Source: Setomelanomma holmii (lineage: Eukaryota; Ascomycota; Dothideomycetes; Pleosporales; Phaeosphaeriaceae). Taken from it: a stretch of 64,000 nucleotides of DNA. The notes below the pieces were generated by a model. It was not told the origin of the DNA and made no database searches. It worked only from the letters and a program-made list of their open reading frames with translations. This document shows, piece by piece, positions 22,925 through 34,359 of the stretch. Within the stretch, counting starts at the first letter, position 1; each line of letters opens with the position of its first letter. A program made the position numbers and the translations under genes. The stretch is from positions 473,713 through 537,712 of the forward strand of contig ML978157.1 in the NCBI GenBank assembly GCA_010015745.1, in the 5' to 3' direction.

Positions 22925-23782
22925 TCATGTAATACTAGGTGCGGTGTTCAAGCTCGCAGTATCCGCGCCACTATCATCGCCATGACCCCAGATCTCTTTA
23001 CTCTCGCTTTCAACACCCCGCATCGCCTTCGCCACCTCTTCCAATCTCACAACCACTTCTTGCACTCCCTTATTGACCTTTTCAAAATATCTATCATTCT
23101 CCTCTCTCCTCTTTCTGCTAAGCTCAATGTCCTTCTCCGTCTCTTCCTCTAGCTTCACTCGATCAAACAACTTGTCGCCTTTGCTGGCATCGACATTGCT
23201 CGCTGCCCTCGCACGAGCAGTATGAGGCACTAGGTCTGCAGCGCCTATGTCTTGTGCCTTTTTCATCTGCTGCTCTTTTGGCTCGTTCTCTTCGGCCTCG
23301 GATCGTGCCCATGCTTTTGCGAGCTCGATCTGTGCTCTTCGTAACTCGTCCAGGGCGCGGGAATGCTCAGAGCCAAAGACGGTCTGACCGGGTCCTTTAG
23401 TAGCGCTCAGCTCAACCTCCTCGAGCGTGTTCTGCATCTCTGCCCATATTGCCTCTGCTCGTGAAGACGCCTCAGCCTCAGCTGCCTGGTTCTGTTGGCG
23501 TTGCCGCCGAACAAACGGGGTAGACGTGTTGGAAGACGTGAGACTGAGTGGATCGCCATCGTACTGGTTGCCGGTAGTTGGTGGTAGAGGGCGTTTCGAA
23601 TCAGGAGAGAGGAGGGAGCGTTGGCGCACTAGCGATGGCTTTGCTTGGGTACGACTCTCTGGACCTGGCGGAAGGAGCGATGTATTCGAGTTGTTGTGAG
23701 AGGGGGGGCCAACGAACAATGCCGGTGCAGGGAGACGGTTGCTCGTCGGGGCCTTCGAGATCTTGCTCTTCTCCGAAGACAT
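22925..23782 (-). CDS. Uncharacterised coiled-coil protein
   Basis: 285 residues, single exon, taking the ATG at 23782 (MSSEKSKISK) because the longer frame begins with TTG. The first ~90 residues are disordered and rich in Ser and Pro. Residues ~95-150 are helical (RRQRQQNQAAEAEASSRAEA, then SEHSRALDELRRAQIELAKA). A second long charged helix occupies ~205-260 (EEETEKDIELSRKRREENDR). No enzymatic motif. I do not recognise the family. It is head to head with RPS23, with 289 bp between the starts. Confidence 0.78.
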   Translation of the reverse strand: MSSEKSKISKAPTSNRLPAPALFVGPPSHNNSNTSLLPPGPESRTQAKPSLVRQRSLLSPDSKRPLPPTTGNQYDGDPLSLTSSNTSTPFVRRQRQQNQAAEAEASSRAEAIWAEMQNTLEEVELSATKGPGQTVFGSEHSRALDELRRAQIELAKAWARSEAEENEPKEQQMKKAQDIGAADLVPHTARARAASNVDASKGDKLFDRVKLEEETEKDIELSRKRREENDRYFEKVNKGVQEVVVRLEEVAKAMRGVESESKEIWGHGDDSGADTASLNTAPSIT

Positions 23783-24071
23783 CTCGGAGAAGTGTTTAAT
23801 ATCCACCAAAGTCGCGGTAGATATGCGCTTAAGAGCCAGTAGTCCGTTCCAGACTAATAATCCTACTACATGGCGTGAACGTCTTCAGAGCATCGAGGTA
23901 TGGACATTGGACGTGGAGCAATGGTTGATGGCCGCTATCGATAAGACTGCCAAAGATCCCTGCGCGGCGCTAAATTACCGACCTTGGCACACACTGTCCG
24001 ACCGTCGCTAATTCTACCTTTGTGCCAGACCAACCCAACGTCCTCATCAATCCCACGACAACACCGCAATC

Positions 24072-24723
24072 ATGGGTAAAGGTACGCAAACATCACATCT
24101 CAGCATCGCGAATACATCAACCGCCTATCCCACGATATTCGCGCACCGTCAGAACCACTCTAGCGATGCAGAAGCTCACAATGTACCATAGGAAAGCCGA
24201 GAGGTCTCAACGCCGCCCGCAAGCTCCGCAACCATCGTCGCGAGGGACGATGGGCCGACCTCCACTACAAGAAGCGTCTCCTCGGAACCGCCTACAAGTC
24301 GTCGCCGTTCGGTGGCTCCTCCCACGCCAAGGGCATAGTCCTCGAGAAGGTTGGTGTTGAGGCCAAGCAGCCCAACTCTGCCATCCGAAAGTGTGTCAGG
24401 GTGCAGCTCATCAAGAACGGAAAGAAGGTCACCGCTTTCGGTACGTCTACAGAACCACGCCACACTGGGGTCTTATGGGACGAGCAAGGAGAATGAGATC
24501 TGTGGCGGAAAAGATTTGCGGACCAAGACTAACAACGCGCACAGTCCCCAATGATGGTTGCTTGAACTTCGTAGACGAGAACGACGAAGTCCTTCTCGCC
24601 GGTTTCGGTCGTAAGGGCAAGGCCAAGGGTGATATTCCCGGTGTGCGTTTCAAGGTCGTCAAGGTCTCTGGTGTCGGTCTGTCGGCTCTGTGGAAGGAGA
24701 AGAAGGAGAAGCCCAGGTCATAG
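24072..24723 (+). CDS. RPS23: 40S ribosomal protein S23 (uS12)
   Basis: 145 residues, exactly the length of eukaryotic uS12, from exons 24072-24081, 24192-24440 and 24545-24723. The first exon encodes only MGK plus one base; the introns (110 and 104 nt) are long for this window, as is common for ribosomal protein genes. uS12 lies at the decoding centre of the small subunit. The KQPNSAIRKCVRVQLIKNG loop is intact, including the proline that is hydroxylated in yeast and animals and affects decoding accuracy. The C-terminus KEKKEKPRS matches the family. It is divergent from the coiled-coil gene. Confidence 0.97.
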
Positions 24724-25279
24724 ACGGTTTGCCTGCAGGAGGAATGGATGCGAACGCTTAGCGAGGCCCGCCATGAACAACGACTGATGGACCCGCGGTC
24801 ATTATGGGAGGTTACCGGAGTCTTTACTGGGGATATTCCTGTGCTTCTACTCGGCATACGAAAAGTCATGACATGCTGAAGGGTTAGATAGAGAAATCTG
24901 ACTCAATCAAGCGCCCAACATCGTGCCTTCTCATACACGTTAGTGCAGAGCCTACTCGAGACCAACAATGGACGCGAATCAGCGTCTGGACGAATAGGGC
25001 CACCGATTGCGATGAAAATGACCGATGGGACATATGTTGGGTCGTCAAAAAATGAACGGTCATGTACCAATTGCTTCTATGGTAACAGTATGCTTAAACC
25101 TCAAGCTACTCGTCCGCAACGTGCGCGAACGCAATCTCCCGTCGACAAATCGTATCCAGCCCAGCGCTATGCAACGAAGTTCAGAACAGGGTATCAGTCC
25201 CAAACGCCAGAAAATACACCACTCCTGATCCACTGTACACATGATATACCCCCGTTCCCGTCTCTCGCCTAGAACGCCC
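24724..25279. other. Convergent 3' intergenic stretch
   Basis: Holds the 3' ends of RPS23 (plus) and the Ima1 gene (minus). No other gene or repeat recognised. Confidence 0.5.
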
Positions 25280-27075
25280 TCACTTCGTGAATAAATCATT
25301 AAAACTCTCCTCAAACCGATCCTCTAGCCCCGTACTCTTCATCGTGCCATAATAATCATACTTGAGCTTCGGACTCGCAAACAGCTCCGCATCCCTTTTG
25401 ACATTCTTCGGCACACCAAGACCATCCAATCCCTTCGTCTCGCCAACCCCACCACGCATCTTCTTGTCTTCCTTGAAGAAGTTTGGCGTTGTATCTTTGA
25501 GCGGTGGGTCCCATACGCCGCGGCGCCAGGGGTCGGCTTTGGCGTGTGCGGGAGCCTTGGGGATGGCGGGGACGCGGTGGTGGAAAGGGTTGGGGTCGGG
25601 TTTACTGAAGAGGTTGATGGGTTCGGATTGTGTGGGTGGTGGGGAAGGTTGGCGCTGAGCCCAGGGCGAGGGATGGATGGTGGGTTGATGTGCGGCGAAG
25701 CCACGCCGTGTAGGTGTCCAGTCCATGTCGTCGTCTCCGCGCATACTCTTGTTGCCAAAAGGTGTGGTGGCTTCGGTGCCGTGGGTGGTGTAGGAGGAAT
25801 TGGTCAAGGTGGGTGAGGGAGGGAGTGCTGAGCCGTCGAGTGGGTGGTCGAAGGCAGATGTGAAGCTGTGCGCCATGCCGTCTAACATAGTCCATTCTGG
25901 GTGTGCGGGTTTGTAAGACTGGCGTCGAACGTTCTGAGGGCTGTTGGGGGTGCTTGAGACAGGCTCGTTGACTGAGCGGCGGAACGATGGTGGCGCTTGG
26001 TACTGCACGCGGACGACCTTCCAAGTGCAGATGTACGACATGAGCATGACCGCTATCATGACAATGTTTGTAAGATGGAATTGTGGTAGTGACAGTGCGT
26101 CGATGGTAGTGTGACGCCAGTAGTATACACTTCCAACTCGGCACATGAAGACGAAGCCGCGAATCGCCCAGAGCGATTTGAGTCCATACATGCGGCCAGT
26201 GATACTGTTCGTCTTCTCCTTCAACTTTGGGTTCCACCATATTGTGAGCGCGTCTGCGCAGAGCGCATAGAGCATGATCTTCATGACGTCCGGCGACATG
26301 ACGCAGCTTTCGTCCACCGATTGAGTGTGATATGCCTGGAGTGCGCAGACTCTCCAGTTGAACTCCTCAGCAGCTGACATTTCGCCTTCGTCCCAGACTC
26401 TTTCGGCCGCAGCCATGATGCAGCTAAAGACGTGCCATAGCAGCTGGAGCAAGGAGCTCAGAATGTATGTCCACTTCGCCAGCGAAATGGTCCGCAGTGT
26501 CCATGACTGTCGCGCAGTCTGCGCAGCACGCCGCCGTCGTTCGCTTCGCTCCATTATGCGCCGCAAGTGATCAGCCTTCGCAGCATAGCCTGCGCTGCGG
26601 ATCTGGTCGTTGACTCGAGCCTCGCAGTCTTTGCATACTTGCGGGTACCGCTGTTCAAGCTCGGCGCGGTAATCGTCGTATCCAGCTTCATACTCGGCGT
26701 ATTTGGGATCGTCTTCGTCTGGCAGGTATTCGGCGATTAGGTTTTGGACAAGCGCCTGGTTGCGCTCGCATGTAGTGCAGAAGGGCGACTCGGCGGGCGC
26801 TGACATGATGGGCGAAGGTGAGCGCGAGGGTATGTATTGGAAGTTGGTTGAATACGTGATTGCGGTTATTTGTGTAGGCGGATCTGTGACGTTTCCAAGC
26901 TATTGCAGGTGAGCAGGAAACTTCGTGAATGTTCATGTACTTCACTGTTTACCTTGTCGAAGTAAGTGACTGACTCGCAATGCCTGCAGTGATACTTGGG
27001 CGGCACTTGCGCAAGGCCTTCTTGAGCATGCTGATTACAGGAGTGACAGCGTATGCGCCGCCGTAAGAGCACCAT
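25280..27075 (-). CDS. ima1: Inner nuclear membrane protein Ima1 (Samp1/NET5 family)
   Basis: 580 residues from exons 27075-26953 and 26899-25280 (53-nt intron, GTAAAC...ATAG). The N-terminal Ima1 domain has four CxxC pairs: CHSC, CRHC before VTYFDK, then CTTC-ERNQ and CKDC. These likely bind zinc. The acceptor at 26900 gives YFDKLGNVTDPPT, matching the family's FDxxGxIxDPP; the nearer CACAG acceptor would hit a stop. At least four membrane segments follow between residues ~180 and 340. The C-terminal ~230 residues are disordered and Pro/Ser-rich. Ima1 proteins sit in the inner nuclear membrane and help tether chromatin and the LINC complex. Head to head with the uL24m gene. Confidence 0.85.
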
Positions 27076-27409
27076 GGTGAAAGGTTGTGTTGAGTGAAGG
27101 GGAGGACCTGCGATGTCATGGGTGCGTTATGATGTGTTGGCCGGCGGACCTCGAAGTTCTAGCGCCGACTGGGATCTGGTCGGACGTTCACGTCGAAATT
27201 TGGTTACTGCCGCTGCACTTGCGCACCAGCGACCGTCGCCAGCTCAGAACCTCCAGACGGCACCCGAATGTGCTAGTCAGCTCAGGACTATCTCGACACA
27301 CCTTCAGTCTTGGTATTGGAGATACCGCGATCGCCCCTCATTCGATCCCGCAAATGGCTCGGTAGTCCGCACACCCACACATTGCCATCGATTGCGACCA
27401 CCACCCACC
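27076..27409. promoter_or_regulatory. Shared divergent upstream region of ima1 and uL24m genes
   Basis: 334 bp between the two start codons. In the plus-strand frame it is open without a good ATG, so I treat it as 5' UTR and promoter. No clear TATA box. Confidence 0.35.
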
Positions 27410-29045
27410 ATGAACCAATTGGTCGTCACGCCAGGGCGCAATGCTGCTCGGCAAGCAAAGAAGCTCAAGGAGATTCGGAAGGTCAAGGGTGCCATCATCT
27501 GGCATGAGCGGGAGCGACAGAAGCGGCAGAAACTCTTCCAGGAGCGCTGGGAGTCCAAGCAGGCAGTCATCCAGCGTATCAAGTGGGAGAACGAGAATGT
27601 CCAAAAAGTGAGAAAGACGGCGCTCAAGAACGCAAAAGAAGACTGGCAGCTGGGACCCCTACGGCCGAATCGTGCAATTGGAGAAGGCGCAGACAAGTTC
27701 GGCGCTCTGACTGCGCAACAAGTGCAGAAGCCTGACATACCCGTGCACACGCAGAAGAATAGGAACGAGGCCAGGCTGGACAAGGGCCTAGAGCCGGAAT
27801 ATCCCCTTGTAGTCGACGATGAGAAGTATTTCCACATCAAGCCTGAAGATCGCGTGATGATTGTAAATGGTCCAGAGAAGGGAAAGATTGGTGTGGTACA
27901 GGATATTGTCGAACGGACGCATGAGATCATCGTCAGGGGCGTGAACATGGTACGAGAGAGACTCAACTACATGTACAAAATTAGCTGACTGGTCCTAGCA
28001 AAACTACGACGCAGACATTTTTAACAGCACTGGCGAGGACATTGGCCCTACACGCGCGAGCGAAGTGCCAATACCCATAGCGAACGTTCGCCTGGTCATC
28101 CCATACGAATACACAGAAGTCCACACGCGCATCGATGAAAACGGCGTCCCTCGAAAGGTTCATGAGCAGAAGTTCGAGGATGTCATAGTAGACAAGATTC
28201 GTATGGAACGTGTCACCACCGGCGTCAACCCCTTCACTGGCATCAACTACGGCAACGCAGAGATTCCGAAGGAACATCAATACGACCCGATCAGCGGGTT
28301 ACCCATTTTCCATCGCTACATTGCGGGAACACAGCACCGCATCGAATGGCCGTGGGAAAAACCAGAAGAGATTGAAGACGCGGGTGTCGCGGAGGAAGGC
28401 AAGGCAGACACACAGACATTCCTCCGTCGGACAATAGGCACTTTGCGTCATCCCATCAAGGCCATACAACAAGCCAGAGCGAAGAAGGCCACAGAGGTTG
28501 CCGAGGCGAAGGCGGTTCCGGATGAGCTCGGAGGAGAAGAAATATTGAGCGCGCAGGACGAGGACAAAATCGAGCAAATTCGGAACCCAAAGAGGCCAAA
28601 GAGCCAAGATCCACGTCACGCTGAAGCATACGATGGCACTGACACTACGCGCAACATCGTTGAAGGCTCTGAGTCAATGTCGTATACGCTTGTGGCACCG
28701 CCATACCCAGACACGCTAGCTGAAGAACTGCGTGGCGATATCAAGAGCTTCGAAGCCGATGCAAGGAAGAACAAGGATGATGCTAAGCCGCGTGCCATTC
28801 GGGCGAAGAGAGTTACTGAGCAGAGCATGGCTGCTAGTGAGGCAGCCAAGGCAAGACATGCGGCTGTGCAGAGGATGAAGACGCCAATGCAATTGAGGTG
28901 GGAGATGGAACACGCGAAAAAGATTAAGCAGCAGAAGAAGGCGCCGCTGGTCAGTACGGACGAGTTGATGGCAGCGCTGGGGAGACATATTCAGACGCAA
29001 AAGGCAGTAAGGGCGCAGAGCGTGAAGACTTCGGAAGTGGACTAG
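27410..29045 (+). CDS. MRPL40: Mitochondrial large-subunit ribosomal protein uL24m (Mrpl40)
   Basis: 528 residues from exons 27410-27949 and 27999-29045 (49-nt intron, GTACGA, CTGAC branch, CTAG). A basic N-terminus is followed by a KOW motif at residues ~140-180 (KPEDRVMIVNGPEKGKIGVV, then HEIIVRGVNM), which binds rRNA. After the intron the domain continues as NYDADIF, then IANVRLVIPYEYTE and FEDVIVDKI, the conserved uL24m block. The C-terminal ~250 residues are charged and helical and are longer than in yeast. The protein belongs to the mitochondrial ribosome near the exit tunnel. The upstream open frame lacks an ATG, so 27410 is the start. Confidence 0.9.
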
Positions 29046-29255
29046 ATGTGTTCGCACTTTTGGGTGCGCAGTGTATATACAAGTCCAGATGCTTCTTGTG
29101 TAAGATAGCATGAGCAGAACATGGTCTTTCCGACCTTGGGTATCGTGCTGTAACATATGTATTCCATCTCAACGCCATTTGCATGCATTTCCCACTTCCA
29201 CTTCATCTCTCCCCCGAGAATCTCGCTTTCACGCCACCCACTTGTCTTCGTATCC

Positions 29256-30131
29256 TCACACCAATATTCCCCAAAACTCCGCCCTTCCCCCGCCACTCCC
29301 CTCCAATTCCTCCCACTGCACAAGGAAACGATCCACAACCCTCGCCAACATCTTCCCGCTCAAACTCAACCCCTTCACCCGCGCAAAACTCTCGGCGTAT
29401 ATCGTCTTGCACTTCGCCCTCGAATGCGCGCCCCGAATGTCGAAGAAGCGCAACACCAGACTCGCTAGTATCACTATCACCGCCGTCGCAGGTCCGTTCG
29501 TGATGATCAGATCTGGCAAGTCGGCAGCTGCGGCCTCGTATGCGTCTGCGGGTGGTTTGTTTGGTAGGAGTGGTGGGGCGCGGAGGAGTGGTGGGAAGCA
29601 GGAGTAGAGACAGTAGAGTGCTGAGAAGGGGGTCGTAAGGAGAGATTGGTGGATATTACGGGCGCGGGGGACGATAGCAATGTTGTAGTGCTCTGGGCCG
29701 AGACAGGTTGGTCTTGGGTTGTTGGCCTTTTTGTCGAGGGTGGTGCCGTTCAATGCGATGTTGGGTACTTCTTCGCTCTCGACGTGTTCCTGTAGTTCTT
29801 GTGCCGCTTCCTTTTCGCGCGCCTCGAGACCTTTTTCGAATTCTACGGCGCGCTGTGCGCTAAACGCGTCGCCGCTGCTGACGACGTATGTTCGGTGCGT
29901 GTACTTGTGCGTGTCTAGATCGCGGAGCAGGTAGAACATTTCATGTGTGTGGCCGCCAGACCCTAGGACGATCAGGACACGCGTTGCGATGGGTCGTTTG
30001 CGCCATTGTTTCGGTTTTGGGCGGCGGTTTGGAAGGATCGTGAGGACTCGCAGTGATGCTGCGACGAGTAAGGTTGCGAGGAGGGCAATAGCGAAGGAGA
30101 GAGTGTAGAGGGAGGATAGTGGGGGTGCCAT
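29256..30131 (-). CDS. ALG14: Alg14, UDP-GlcNAc transferase membrane subunit
   Basis: 291 residues, single exon, ATG at 30131. An N-terminal membrane helix (LYTLSFAIALLATLLVAASL) anchors it in the ER. The Alg14 Rossmann domain follows with VLIVLGSGGHTHEM, YVVSSGD, PRARNIHQS, DLIITNGPATAV and IYAESFARVKGLSLSGK. Alg14 recruits the catalytic partner Alg13 to the ER surface, and together they add the second GlcNAc to the dolichol-linked oligosaccharide for N-glycosylation. A charged insert (GLEAREKEAAQELQEHVESE) lies between the early strands. Its 3' end converges with the uL24m gene, 210 bp apart. Confidence 0.95.
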   Translation of the reverse strand: MAPPLSSLYTLSFAIALLATLLVAASLRVLTILPNRRPKPKQWRKRPIATRVLIVLGSGGHTHEMFYLLRDLDTHKYTHRTYVVSSGDAFSAQRAVEFEKGLEAREKEAAQELQEHVESEEVPNIALNGTTLDKKANNPRPTCLGPEHYNIAIVPRARNIHQSLLTTPFSALYCLYSCFPPLLRAPPLLPNKPPADAYEAAAADLPDLIITNGPATAVIVILASLVLRFFDIRGAHSRAKCKTIYAESFARVKGLSLSGKMLARVVDRFLVQWEELEGSGGGRAEFWGILV

Positions 30132-30514
30132 GGTGGGGTGTTGTCTTGAAGACGGGGTCTTCAATGGGAGAAACGCAGCGCGCTCAAGGTGTAGGGATCG
30201 AAGTTTGCCTGAGAGCTGTCCGTGAAGGCATAGTTTGTGGAGTAGTGAGAGGTGAAGGTGTCGTTGTGCGTTTGAAAGGTACGCGAGCATTAGCCAATCG
30301 TAATGCCAGTTGGCGGAACGCGAGATCACGTGGATGGGACTGCCATTTGCAAGATGAACTTCGGTGCTTTTGCACTGGTAAACTTGCTCTAAGCTGCATG
30401 GATATCGCTACACCTGTCTGTGGTCGGCCAGATCATATGCCCAAAGTTGCAGATACCAAATATCCTAAGCAGTCCATAGAGGCGTATCTTCGATAGCCGC
30501 CAACCGCATCTTAA
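30132..30514. promoter_or_regulatory. ALG14 upstream region
   Basis: 383 bp between the ALG14 start and the 3' end of the eIF2B-beta gene. A CCAAT box (30294-30298) lies ~165 bp upstream of ALG14. No gene is present. Confidence 0.35.
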
Positions 30515-32075
30515 CTATAAGGTGATGTCTTCCGACCGGTAGTGATCTGCTACGATGCGGTAGAGATACGATGGTGCGTGGCCGCCACTGTAATAGTCAG
30601 TATTAGTCCCAATTTGTTGTGGCTCTGGCCGAACTTACAGATTGGTGATGTAGAGATCCACAAGATCTGCAGGCACATAGTCGTACAGCGGGTTCTCGAC
30701 ATCAACCTTGTCCACAAACTCGCCATCGTCATAAGGTACTACACTTCCAGCGTCCCCGTGCTCAATCAGCTCGTCGATATCAAATGGATATACTGGGCTG
30801 AGCTTGTACACTCCGCTCAGCACAACCACGGGCGTCTGGTGCTCTTTCGCTGCTTTTGCAATCATGTGTGCTCCCGCCGCGGCGACCAGGCCTCCGTTCG
30901 CTAGCACAGTATGTGTGGCAAGAATGACCTTGTTCACGCGCGACATGATGGCAAAGACGTGCGAGTCTGGGATAACATAGACTTGGATACCAGCGTCCGT
31001 GAGCGGCTTCCACTTATCGTCATCGCCGTCCTCGTCTGGATTTGATTCACGCTTTTTACCAGTGAGTAGAATGCCGTGAGTGGCCGTGTGATCGTGAGGA
31101 TACGTTTCGCAGTGTACAACGGTAAATTTCCGTTTTCGTGCAGCATAGAGCAAGAACTTCTGCACTGTTGTTGATGCGGTATGTGTTAGGATGATTTCGT
31201 TTGCGTGAATGTGTTCCAGTGCCACCTCAGCAATCTGCTTGTCCGAAGTCTCGAGCTCGTCCTGCAACTCTCTTATGCCCTCCATGACCTCTCCCTTCAA
31301 GTCAAGTTCCTTTTGATTCTTGCTGAGATCTGCGAGGCGCTCTAGGTTGATCGCTGTCAATGTTGTTTTACTCGTGGGCGACATTTGACCTGTAGGTGTG
31401 CTCATGTTCGATGGCGTATCCGCTGGTTGTGAGAACAGTCCGAACAGCGAGTTCACGAGCGGTGCAGCGGACGTCGGCGCATACGAGGTATGAGAAGTAA
31501 GTAATGGAGGCCGTCGCACGAGTTCGCCAGAGTCGGACATATTTTCCGAAATGACGCTCATGTGCATGGGCTCTGCAGAGGCGTGTTTGAGAGGGCTAAA
31601 CGTAGACATGCTCGAGGCCAGCGTCGGTCGGTGGAGCGAGTCGTGCTGTGAGTGTGCTGGAGTTTGGCTAGGTTCGCTGCCATTTGGAGTTTGTCCGTCC
31701 GCATGCTCGTCGACAACCTCGCGCACCAGTCCCAGTGCGCGCCGTACGATGTTTCCTACGACCACCTCACGCGGTTGTGCCGAAGTCAGCCTTCTGCCAA
31801 CCTGTCGTATGCGCTCCACCAGTTTTGATGCATCTCTTCCCTTGAACTCGCCCACTACGCGCAGAAGGAGGGCAGTTGTCGCGATGGCGCATGGTCTTGA
31901 GTTCCGTATTTGTCGTCGTTTGAGAAGTCTCGCTTGACTTAGTCACCGTGGCGCAGGAATCTCTGACTCAAACTTACGATATTAAATGTTCCACTGAAGG
32001 ATCGACTGGTGTAGTCTTGAGTGATTTGAGGAATGTGGACAGGCCTGGCGCCTGTATCGTTGCGCCTTGAGCCAT
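30515..32075 (-). CDS. GCD7: Translation initiation factor eIF2B subunit beta
   Basis: 486 residues from exons 32075-31978, 31928-30639 and 30587-30515 (introns 49 and 51 nt). The N-terminal helical part contains FLKSLKTTPVDPSVEHLI and RNSRPCAIATTALLLRVVGE. The Rossmann-like regulatory domain contains HIHANEIILTHTASTTVQ, FTVVHCETYPHDH, VILATHTVLANGGLVAAAG, TPVVVLSGVYKLSP and NPLYDYVPADLVDLYITNLG, usual for eIF2B alpha/beta/delta subunits. It is part of the regulatory core of the guanine-exchange factor for eIF2 and senses eIF2-alpha phosphorylation. A low-complexity insert of ~100 residues separates the two parts. The last exon supplies GGHAPSYLYRIVADHY, the expected C-terminus. Head to head with NEM1. 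Confidence 0.95.
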
Positions 32076-32670
32076 GCGAAGTCCCGTAGATTTACTCAAT
32101 CTTGGTGGTGATATCGCCGAATGGTCGAGGGTAAACGTGTGGGGTAGAGGGGCAGTCGCAAAATGAATTGCTCAAATTATTTGAGCTGTACTCCGGAGTC
32201 GTAGTGGGCCCTCGGTGTGAGACTCTGCCTGTCCTGCGATATACGTCTGGGTAAGAGGCAGGAAGGTTGTTTGTGTCGCACAGAAATATGCTCCGAGCTG
32301 TGAGTCTTCGTGACGGATTCGGCATCGGGATCTGTCTGAGCTATCTCCACTAGCGCCGTTCGAGCGTCATTGTGCTTGACCCTAGACATTCCCCATGTTC
32401 TCCCAACCACTCCGGCTGTCATCTTCGCTGTTGTCGCTCCCGTCAAGCCAGTCACCAGTCGCATAGCCCTTTTTCAGACAAACATAATTAGCGTTGCGAC
32501 TCGGCCGGATACTGTCAGCTGCACAGGGGGAAGCCACCACACAGCACGACCAAAACATAAGCAGCCGCCCCAGCAAACAAGCTGCCTACAGCTGCCCCAC
32601 GGCCCGACACCTCCAGTCTCTACCACTTCAGCGCGGACGGGCTGGAACAGTGCATGGCTGAGGCCAGAGC
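32076..32670. promoter_or_regulatory. Divergent upstream region of GCD7 and NEM1
   Basis: 595 bp between two start codons on opposite strands. I see no ORF with a domain here. Probably both promoters and 5' UTRs. Confidence 0.35.
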
Positions 32671-34359
32671 ATGAACTCATTGAGCGCCCTTGCGAGCATT
32701 GGAACACCCCCGCCAAGTCCTGCTCGATCGCGCGCCGGCTCGGAAAGCAACGTCCTCCACCCTCAACCTCGGTCCAGCAATTTGCGGTCGTCGAATGATG
32801 CGAGTGCAGGCATAGCATTCGAGGACGAGAAGGGCGACATGGGCGCAGCCAGAGCAGACGGCTCGGGCGGCTCTGCCACTGAAGCGCCCGCATCCGAGGA
32901 CAACGAGAAGACGCCGCTGCTCCACCATCAGCCTTCGACCGGGCCATTCGAAGAGGCAAGGACACGAAAGAGGTGGCTATATCCGAAGCGTGTCTCAGAG
33001 GCGGTCATAGGGGCCGTTGGATTCGTGTTGACACCGTTCGTTGTCACTGGGCAGTATCTTGTGGCATGCTTCTACTGCGAGGAGGACGGCACGTATTCGC
33101 TCTTGGCCCCCGTGTACCACATAACGCGCACCTTTGCTCGCTCGCGACGGAGGAAAGCTGGACCGCAAGCTACGCGGTCATCCAAGTCTGCTGACAACAC
33201 CGGAAAGGAAAAGCGCAAGAGCAGGAGCTCGGCCTCCACCAAGCCTGAATCCAAACGAGAATCACGACGGTCACTTTCCATTGCCTCGACGTCTACCGCG
33301 ATAACGTCCGACTCCGAGAGTGAGCGCCCGCCCACGCGCGACGGCAATATCGATAGCCCCTCGCGCCATACACGGTCAAAGTCGAATGCGTCCTCAGGGG
33401 GAGACGAGATAGCTCCCGCAAAAAGGTCCATACGCATCAAACTACACAATGAGGATGCGCTGAGGCAGCGCAAAGCAGCGAAGAAGGCACAGACTTTGAA
33501 AAGTAATTCTGGTACAGTCTCGCTTGAGGCTGCAGCTGCATTGAAATCTCCTACTGGCCCGGTAACGGCGGCTTCAAAGCAATTGACCAAATTCCCACGA
33601 GCGCCACAGCCCCCGCGCCCCCTGGTCCCGCGGCGCCAGCCGTCCTACTCTGCATCAGGCACATCCGCTGTGGGGCCGCACCAAAAGACGCTGATAATCG
33701 ATCTCGATGAAACACTGATACACAGTATGGCCAAGGGCGGTCGCTTCCAGACTGGCCATATGGTCGAGGTAAAGCTCCAAGCTTCCGTTGGGGCTGGGGG
33801 TCAGATAATCGGACCTCAAGTGCCTATCTTGTATTACGTTCACAAACGGCCCTATTGTGACGATTTCTTGAAGAAGGTATGACGGCTCGTCCGCATCACC
33901 GTTATCTGGCTGATTAGGTCGCTAGGTCAGCAAATGGTACAATTTGATTATTTTCACCGCTTCTGTACAGGAGTATGCCGATCCTGTCATTGACTGGCTG
34001 GAAGTCGAGCGTAAGTACTTTGCGGGGCGCTATTATCGCCAGCACTGTACCTTTCGTAATGGGGCCTACATCAAGGATCTTGCGCAAGTCGAGCCCGACC
34101 TCAGCAAGGTTATGATCCTCGACAACAGCCCGGTCTCATACGTATTTCATCCAGGTGAGATCCGTCTCAGCCATGCAGGGCGTCGGCAACGGCTTGCTGA
34201 TGTGTGAAAATAGATAATGCGATACCGATCGAGGGTTGGATATCAGACCCGACTGACTATGAGCTCCTGCATCTAATCCCACTGCTCGAAGGCCTCCAGT
34301 ATGTCACCGATCCGCGGGCGCTTCTCTCGCTGCGCAATGGGATGACAGCAATATCGTAA
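32671..34359 (+). CDS. NEM1: Nem1-type lipin phosphatase catalytic subunit
   Basis: 526 residues from exons 32671-33876, 33926-34154 and 34214-34359 (introns 49 and 59 nt). A hydrophobic hairpin at residues ~110-132 (EAVIGAVGFVLTPFVVTGQY) anchors it in the ER and nuclear envelope. A long basic Ser-rich region follows. The HAD/FCP1 phosphatase domain carries the catalytic DLDETL motif (TLIIDLDETLIHS), YVHKRPYCDDFL, LIIFTASVQEYADPV, YYRQHC and VMILDNSP. With Spo7, Nem1 dephosphorylates the lipin Pah1 and so controls diacylglycerol and triacylglycerol synthesis and nuclear membrane growth. The last exon ends GWISDPTDYELLHLIPLLEG, usual for the family. The CTAG acceptor at 33925 is required; the one 7 nt upstream gives a stop. 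Confidence 0.94.

Noticed and set aside
25602..26240. 212-codon minus-strand frame inside ima1
   Set aside because: Alternative frame of the Pro/Ser-rich Ima1 C-terminus; His/Arg/Thr bias typical of a shadow.
27304..27966. 220-codon minus-strand frame opposite the uL24m gene
   Set aside because: Antisense shadow of the KOW-domain exon; no recognisable protein.
31856..31937. Starting eIF2B-beta at the GTG at 31855
   Set aside because: An upstream exon with ATG at 32075 and a 49-nt intron restores the conserved N-terminal block.
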